Positions 6,630-10,499 of a stretch of DNA of 10,499 nt are shown here, piece by piece. The position numbers and the translations under genes were made by a program. Position 1 is the stretch's first letter; each line of letters starts with the position of its first letter. The stretch is from Eubacterium sp. (GTDB taxonomy: Bacteria; Bacillota; Clostridia; Lachnospirales; Lachnospiraceae), in assembly GCA_017445525.1 (NCBI GenBank), contig JAFSTZ010000238.1, forward strand, positions 1 to 10,499, read 5' to 3'. The notes beneath the pieces were generated by a model. The model had not been told where the DNA came from, searched no databases, and was given only the letters and a program-made list of their open reading frames with translations.

Positions 6630-6683
6630 ATTATACAGTTATTTTGTAAATCAGGTATGACCAAATTGTAAACAATTTGTAAA
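6630..6683 (-). promoter_or_regulatory. Pho-box-like promoter: phased TTTACA repeats before a TATAAT -10 box
   Basis: Minus-strand TTTACA occurs at 6678-6683, 6667-6672 and 6645-6650, with the degenerate GTCATA at 6656-6661 filling the gap, so four hexamers sit at an exact 11-base pitch. A perfect TATAAT follows at 6630-6635 and there is no proper -35 box. With a start at 6623 the repeats cover -22 to -60. In Bacillus subtilis, PhoP-activated promoters carry TT(A/C/T)A(C/T)A direct repeats with 11-bp spacing in about this region. Assignment to a PhoP-type regulator is inference; AT-rich DNA can produce such hexamers by chance. Confidence 0.4.
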
Positions 6684-6805
6684 TTTTCGTTTTTTTTCGA
6701 CTTAATATATTACGTGTTTTTCGCAGACCAACGATTTTAGGGCATCTATTTAAAGCATACGAAATTTCTCGAAACAGCATATTGCACTATCTGACACACC
6801 TGTCC

Positions 6806-6826
6806 AAAACGCTTATTTCAGCGTTT
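6806..6826 (-). terminator. Short hairpin after pyrC, possible terminator
   Basis: Fourteen bases beyond the pyrC stop, minus-strand RNA forms a 7-bp stem (AAACGCU / AGCGUUU; arms 6820-6826 and 6807-6813) with a 6-base loop, ending in GUUUUGG. The U run is only four bases, so this is a modest intrinsic terminator placed where one is expected. Confidence 0.45.
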
Positions 6827-6839
6827 CCCGTACATTTAT

Positions 6840-8105
6840 CTAAGCTTTATACACTACCTTTCCTCCGCAGATTGTATACATCACCTGTCCCGGAAGCTCC
6901 CATCCGATAAACGGCGAGTTGTTTGCCTTGGATGCAAACTCTCCTACCTTCCATGTCCTATCCGGATCAAATATAACTATATCGGCCGCAAATCCCTCGC
7001 TGACCGACCAGAGCTCCAACCCGTAAAACTTGGCAGGATTAAGGCTCATCAGCTCCATAAGCTTCATCATGCTGATATGCCCGGGCTTTACGAGATTCAG
7101 TATCCCGAGTCCAAGCGAAGTCTCAAGCCCGATGATCCCGCTCGGAGCCTCAGCCATGGGCTTTGCCTTTTCCTCTGCCGAGTGCGGAGCATGATCGGTA
7201 ACTATCATATCGATCGTACCGTCCTTGATCCCCTCGATGATCGCCTGTCTGTCCTTTTCCGTCCGCACAGGAGGGTTCATACGCGCATTCGTCCCGTACT
7301 TCAGCACATCCTCTTCCGTCAAAGAAAAATGATGTGGCGTAGCCTCAGCATGTATATCCGTCCCCAGATCCTTGAATGTCCTGATCATCTCTACCGAAAC
7401 CGCCGAACTGATATGCTGGATACAAACCTTCGCTCCCGTATGCATGGCAAGAGCACAGTCTCTCGTAACCATCACATCCTCTGCCGTATGGTGCGCTCCG
7501 CCGTAGTTCAGCTTTTCAGATACAGCTCCTTGGTTCACCCCGGGTCCTTTTATAAACAGAGGATCCTCTTCATGAAGGCTCACCGGCATACCCAGTTTCT
7601 TTGCTTCTATAAATGCAGAAAAAAGCAGCTTTTCATCCATTATCGGAAGCCCGTCATCGGTAAATCCCACTGCACCTGAAGCAGTCAGTCCTTCCATATC
7701 CACGAGCTCTTTGCCCTGCATACCCCTTGTCACAGTAGCACAGCTCAGAACATGGATACCGGTCTTTGCTCCCTTATCAAGAACGTACTTTAGCGTTTCC
7801 ATATTATCAACAACAGGGTTAGTATTAGCCATGCAGACAACCGTGGTAAATCCACCCTTCTTTGCAGCCGCTGCACCCGTATCTATATCTTCCTTGTAGG
7901 TAAAACCCGGATCCCTGAAATGCACGTGAGCATCCATCAGCCCGGGCGCAACTACACAGCCGGATGCGTCGATAACCTCATCGCCGTTTCCGACCGGCAG
8001 ATCTTTCCCGATCGATACTATCCTGTCTACGTCTATGGCAACATCCGTTATCTCATCCCGCCCGCTTGCCGGATCTACTACTCTTCCGTTTTTTATTATT
8101 ATCAT
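6840..8105 (-). CDS. pyrC: Dihydroorotase, class I (pyrimidine biosynthesis)
   Basis: Catalyses the reversible cyclisation of N-carbamoyl-L-aspartate to L-dihydroorotate, the third step of de novo pyrimidine synthesis, in the cytoplasm. The 421-residue length is normal for the class I enzyme. All expected zinc ligands are visible: H60 and H62 in DAHVHFRDPG (58-67), D151 in FTDDG, H178 in SLHEED, H231 in QHISS and D304 in TDHAPH. As in Bacillus-type enzymes, an Asp (D151) sits where class II enzymes have a carboxylated Lys. ANTNP (93-97) and NARMNPPVR (273-281) are substrate-side motifs. The ATG at 8105 follows AAAGGAGC by five bases. It stands apart from other pyr genes, downstream of galM, with a hairpin in the 81-base gap. 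Allantoinase or hydantoinase is unlikely given the HFRDPG and NPPVR motifs. Confidence 0.96.
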   Translation of the reverse strand: MIIIKNGRVVDPASGRDEITDVAIDVDRIVSIGKDLPVGNGDEVIDASGCVVAPGLMDAHVHFRDPGFTYKEDIDTGAAAAKKGGFTTVVCMANTNPVVDNMETLKYVLDKGAKTGIHVLSCATVTRGMQGKELVDMEGLTASGAVGFTDDGLPIMDEKLLFSAFIEAKKLGMPVSLHEEDPLFIKGPGVNQGAVSEKLNYGGAHHTAEDVMVTRDCALAMHTGAKVCIQHISSAVSVEMIRTFKDLGTDIHAEATPHHFSLTEEDVLKYGTNARMNPPVRTEKDRQAIIEGIKDGTIDMIVTDHAPHSAEEKAKPMAEAPSGIIGLETSLGLGILNLVKPGHISMMKLMELMSLNPAKFYGLELWSVSEGFAADIVIFDPDRTWKVGEFASKANNSPFIGWELPGQVMYTICGGKVVYKA

Positions 8106-8131
8106 ATACGCTCCTTTTGATTTATCAATAA

Positions 8132-8166
8132 AGCAGCCACCGCAGTGCTATTCCGCGGTAGCTGCC
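8132..8166 (-). terminator. Hairpin between galM and pyrC, probable galM terminator
   Basis: Minus-strand RNA forms a 14-bp stem (arms 8153-8166 and 8132-8145) with three G-U wobbles (8166/8132, 8160/8138, 8154/8144), a 7-base loop AAUAGCA, and a UUUAUU tail starting in the last pair. The wobbles would be C/A mismatches on the plus strand, so direction is clear. It begins 21 bases after the galM stop and ends some 20 bases before the pyrC ribosome binding site. That leaves no room for a pyrC promoter after it, so partial read-through from galM would have to supply pyrC. Confidence 0.6.
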
Positions 8167-8186
8167 ATTTCTCTGAATACTATATT

Positions 8187-9230
8187 TTACCAGCTGAACT
8201 TATAAGTTGTTGTCGAGTTAAACGCCTCACCCTTCGGGAGATAGCATGATACAAATGACGGAACATTTACCGCATTCGGATAGAACTGTGACTCAAAGCA
8301 CATGCCGGATCTCTTGGTATATACGGTGCCGGACTTGCCCTCCTCATGCTCGATAAAGTTTCCTGAGTAGAACTGCATACCAGGAAGATCAGTATAAATA
8401 TCCATGCTTATACCCGAGGTTTTCTCCGAAACGGTAGCGGCATAACCATACTCTCTCGGCTCCTTATTTATGCAGAAGTTATGATCATATCCTCCTGCAT
8501 TTTTAAGATGGATATTATCAGCCTCGATATCAACATAGATATCTTTCGGCTCACGGAAATCAAAAGGTGTTCCCTCGACCTGTATGAGATTTCCGTTCGG
8601 GATCAGATCAGCACTTGCCTCTGTTATGGCGTCCGCATTTATCTTTAATGTGTGATGTGTGATGTCGCCGCCGTCATGTCCGAGGAAGTTGAAGTATGTA
8701 TGGTTCGTCGGATTGTAGATGGTATCAGCGTCAGAGCGGGCAAAATACTCGATCTTGAACTCGTTGTCATCGGTAAGTGTGTAGGTGACCTTCAGTTCAA
8801 GAGCACCCGGATATCCCTGCTCCATGTCAGGACTGACTCTCTCAAAATACACGCTGTTATCTCCTGCCGTATCTCCTCGATACATAAGCTTGTGATAGCC
8901 CGGATCACCGCCGTGAAGATTATTATCGCCATCATTTTTCAAAAGCTTATACTCTGTTCCGTTCAGCTCGAAGCGTGCACCTCCGATACGGTTTGCATGG
9001 CGTCCGACAAACGCTCCGAAGAAGCATCCATTTACCTCGTAGCTTGCAACATCATCAAATCCAAGCGCGATATCTTTTACCACACCGTCCTTGTTCGGTA
9101 CGCAGATCGCCTGTACGATCGCACCGTAATCAAGCAGAGAAATGCTCATGCCGTTTTTATTTGTGATCGTAAACTTAGTAACTCCAACCCCATCCTTTGT
9201 TGTTCCGAACTTCTCTTTAGTTACTGCCAT
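8187..9230 (-). CDS. galM: Aldose 1-epimerase (mutarotase)
   Basis: Interconverts alpha and beta anomers of galactose, glucose and related sugars, feeding the Leloir pathway. The 347-residue length is typical and there is no signal peptide, so it is cytoplasmic. Motifs in order are GRHANRI (76-82, R81), NLHGG (104-108, H106), NPTNHTYFNF (173-182) with catalytic acid H177, GYDHNF (247-252, D249), QFYSGNF (286-292) and CFESQFYPNAVN (311-322) with catalytic base E313. This is the full GalM active-site set. The ATG at 9230 follows GGAGG by seven bases. It lies 72 bases after aspS and upstream of pyrC on the same strand. No galK, galT or sugar transporter is adjacent, so the context does not tell which sugar it serves. 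Confidence 0.95.
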   Translation of the reverse strand: MAVTKEKFGTTKDGVGVTKFTITNKNGMSISLLDYGAIVQAICVPNKDGVVKDIALGFDDVASYEVNGCFFGAFVGRHANRIGGARFELNGTEYKLLKNDGDNNLHGGDPGYHKLMYRGDTAGDNSVYFERVSPDMEQGYPGALELKVTYTLTDDNEFKIEYFARSDADTIYNPTNHTYFNFLGHDGGDITHHTLKINADAITEASADLIPNGNLIQVEGTPFDFREPKDIYVDIEADNIHLKNAGGYDHNFCINKEPREYGYAATVSEKTSGISMDIYTDLPGMQFYSGNFIEHEEGKSGTVYTKRSGMCFESQFYPNAVNVPSFVSCYLPKGEAFNSTTTYKFSW

Positions 9231-9265
9231 GATCCTACCTCCATTCTTAAAGATAAATATTTGCG

Positions 9266-9285
9266 CAGGCGTTATCGATCGCCTG
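9266..9285 (-). other. Small hairpin in the aspS-galM gap
   Basis: CAGGCG (9266-9271) and CGCCTG (9280-9285) form a 6-bp stem with an 8-base loop. It sits where an aspS terminator would be, but no U run follows closely in the minus direction (CGCAAAUAUUUAU), so its function is doubtful. Confidence 0.3.
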
Positions 9286-9302
9286 TCAGTTCCTGTTACA
9301 TT

Positions 9303-10499
9303 TTACTGATCATCTTCTGCTTCTTTTTTGACGATCGCCAGTCCCAGCTCCTCAAGCTGTGCCTCATCAACTTCACCGGGTGCCTCAGTCATCAGGCACG
9401 ACGCATCCTTTACCTTCGGAAAAGCTATAACATCCCTGATCGACTCGGCTCCGACCATCAGCATGATCATACGGTCAAGCCCGTAAGCAAGTCCCGCATG
9501 AGGTGGAACTCCGTACTTAAATGCATCAAGCAAAAATCCAAACTGCTCGTATGCTCTCTCTCTGGTAAATCCAAGCGCATCAAACATCTTCTCCTGGATA
9601 TCATCCCTGTGTATACGGATCGATCCACCGCCAAGCTCAGTTCCGTTCAATACTATATCATATGCCTCAGCTCTGACTCTTCCCGGATCGCTGTCAAGAT
9701 ACTGCAGATCCTCCTCCATCGGCATGGTAAACGGATGATGCATAGCCTGATAACGGCCGAGCTCATCGTTGTACTCGAGAAGCGGGAACTCAGTCACCCA
9801 GAGGAAATTGAACTTTGACTCATCGATGATCTCCATCTGTTTTGCCAACTCGAGTCGCAAGTTTCCGAGCACATCCCAGACAACTTTATTTTTATCGGCA
9901 GCAAAAAGAAGCAGATCACCCTTCTCACCACCCATGGCCTTTACAAGGTTATCGAGTTCATCCTCGCTCATAAACTTGGCAAACGAGGATTTATATGTTC
10001 CGTCTTCATTGACACACAGGTAAGCAAGCCCCTTTGCTCCGAAATCCTTTGCAAAGTCTACAAGCTTATCGATCTTCTTTCGGGGCATATCTCCCTGCCC
10101 TTTGGCACATATACCACGCACGGAGCCGCCTGCTTCTATGGCGCCGGTAAACACTCCGAAGCCGCATCCCTTCACGACATCCGTCACATCAACAAGCTCC
10201 ATACCGAACCTGGTATCGGGCTTATCCGACCCAAAACGATTCATCGCTTCGATCCACGGCATCCTCTGCAGTGGGATCTGAACATCGACTCCTACTATAT
10301 CAAATACTTTTTTCAGTAGTCGCTCATTTACATCTATAACATCATCTATATCAACAAATGAAAGCTCCATGTCGATCTGGGTAAACTCAGGCTGTCTGTC
10401 CGCCCTCAGATCCTCGTCACGGAAGCATCTTGCGATCTGAAAATATCTGTCATATCCCGAACACATCAGAAGCTGCTTAAACAGCTGCGGGCTCTGCGG
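9303..10499 (-). CDS. aspS: Aspartyl-tRNA synthetase, C-terminal part; 5' end beyond the right edge
   Basis: Class II aminoacyl-tRNA synthetase that charges tRNA-Asp (or both tRNA-Asp and tRNA-Asn in non-discriminating forms). 398 residues and the stop are present; about 200 N-terminal residues, including the anticodon-binding domain, lie outside. The visible part opens with [11 protein letters not shown], then motif 2, [18 protein letters not shown] (26-43 of the fragment). The bacterial-type GAD insertion follows (around [17 protein letters not shown]), then the second half of the catalytic core ending in motif 3, [15 protein letters not shown] (336-350). The GAD domain marks it as bacterial rather than archaeal AspRS. 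Discriminating versus non-discriminating cannot be judged without the N-terminal domain. No defects are seen. Confidence 0.96.
   Translation of the reverse strand, partial: PQSPQLFKQLLMCSGYDRYFQIARCFRDEDLRADRQPEFTQIDMELSFVDIDDVIDVNERLLKKVFDIVGVDVQIPLQRMPWIEAMNRFGSDKPDTRFGMELVDVTDVVKGCGFGVFTGAIEAGGSVRGICAKGQGDMPRKKIDKLVDFAKDFGAKGLAYLCVNEDGTYKSSFAKFMSEDELDNLVKAMGGEKGDLLLFAADKNKVVWDVLGNLRLELAKQMEIIDESKFNFLWVTEFPLLEYNDELGRYQAMHHPFTMPMEEDLQYLDSDPGRVRAEAYDIVLNGTELGGGSIRIHRDDIQEKMFDALGFTRERAYEQFGFLLDAFKYGVPPHAGLAYGLDRMIMLMVGAESIRDVIAFPKVKDASCLMTEAPGEVDEAQLEELGLAIVKKEAEDDQ

Larger units (their letters stand above)
6358..6839. other. AT-rich intergenic stretch between pyrC and the rnf leader gene
   Basis: This 482-base stretch has no open frame of ordinary size with a ribosome binding site on either strand. 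Read in the minus direction it holds a short possible pyrC terminator (6806-6826), an unexplained AT-rich part (about 6684-6805), 11-bp-phased TTTACA repeats and a TATAAT box (6630-6683), a 13-bp hairpin (6491-6521), and the rnf-side promoter (6418-6446). A further 6-bp inverted repeat (6542-6547/6557-6562, TTTGGT/ACCAAA) lies between the TATAAT box and the hairpin. Confidence 0.85.

Noticed and set aside
6568..6671. A possible broken plus-strand gene: an ATG at 6568 stops after six codons, but a one-base shift in the A run would open a hydrophobic frame to a TAA at 6669
   Set aside because: There is no ribosome binding site near the ATG and no homology I recognise, and AT-rich DNA easily gives hydrophobic frames.
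6663..6678. AAATTG-TAAA-CAATTT inverted repeat considered as a Rex-type redox operator
   Set aside because: It does not match the Rex pattern (TTGTGAA-N4-TTCACAA type) well, and it lies too far from the rnf promoter; the phased TTTACA repeats explain the same bases better.
8652..9818. A 388-codon open frame on the plus strand across galM and aspS
   Set aside because: It lies opposite two clear genes with complete catalytic motifs, has no recognisable domain, and its composition (many Arg, Ser, Cys) is typical of antisense translation.
1..10499. CRISPR arrays, insertion sequences, prophage, tRNA or rRNA genes
   Set aside because: No spaced direct repeats of the right size, transposase or integrase motifs, or recognisable tRNA/rRNA sequence were seen on either strand.

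Overview
The window looks like chromosomal DNA of a Gram-positive anaerobe of the class Clostridia, most likely a Lachnospiraceae-type gut or rumen bacterium. This is inferred from strong GGAGG-type ribosome binding sites, a complete Rnf operon in the clostridial order C-D-G-E-A-B, a Bacillus-like class I dihydroorotase, and a secreted GH5 cellulase. Every gene I can support lies on the minus strand, so transcription runs from high to low coordinates. I saw no mobile element, CRISPR array, rRNA or tRNA.

Layout in transcription order: the 3' two thirds of aspS (aspartyl-tRNA synthetase, runs off the right edge), galM (aldose 1-epimerase) and pyrC (dihydroorotase) form a housekeeping run with hairpins between the genes. 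Next comes a 482-base AT-rich stretch without an obvious gene of normal size (6358-6839). It holds a possible pyrC terminator, a TATAAT box preceded by 11-bp-phased TTTACA repeats, a 13-bp perfect hairpin, and an excellent sigma-A-type promoter (TTGACA, 17 bp, TAAAAT). That promoter points at a 47-codon gene with a strong ribosome binding site, then a hairpin with a UNCG loop, then rnfCDGEAB. Within the Rnf block genes overlap by a few bases or lie 1 to 23 bases apart, so they should be translationally coupled. The 5' part of a secreted GH5 cellulase follows rnfB and runs off the left edge.

The six Rnf proteins build a membrane complex that passes electrons from reduced ferredoxin (RnfB) through covalent flavins (RnfG, RnfD) and membrane Cys-bound iron-sulfur (RnfA/RnfE) to NAD+ (RnfC), coupled to Na+ or H+ export. 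In a fermenter this conserves energy from sugar breakdown. The cellulase may only be a neighbour.

The best leads are in the rnf upstream region: a Pho-box-like promoter that seems to drive only a short transcript, an unrecognised 47-residue protein in front of rnfC, and a UNCG-capped hairpin in the rnf leader. The rest is ordinary chromosomal content.
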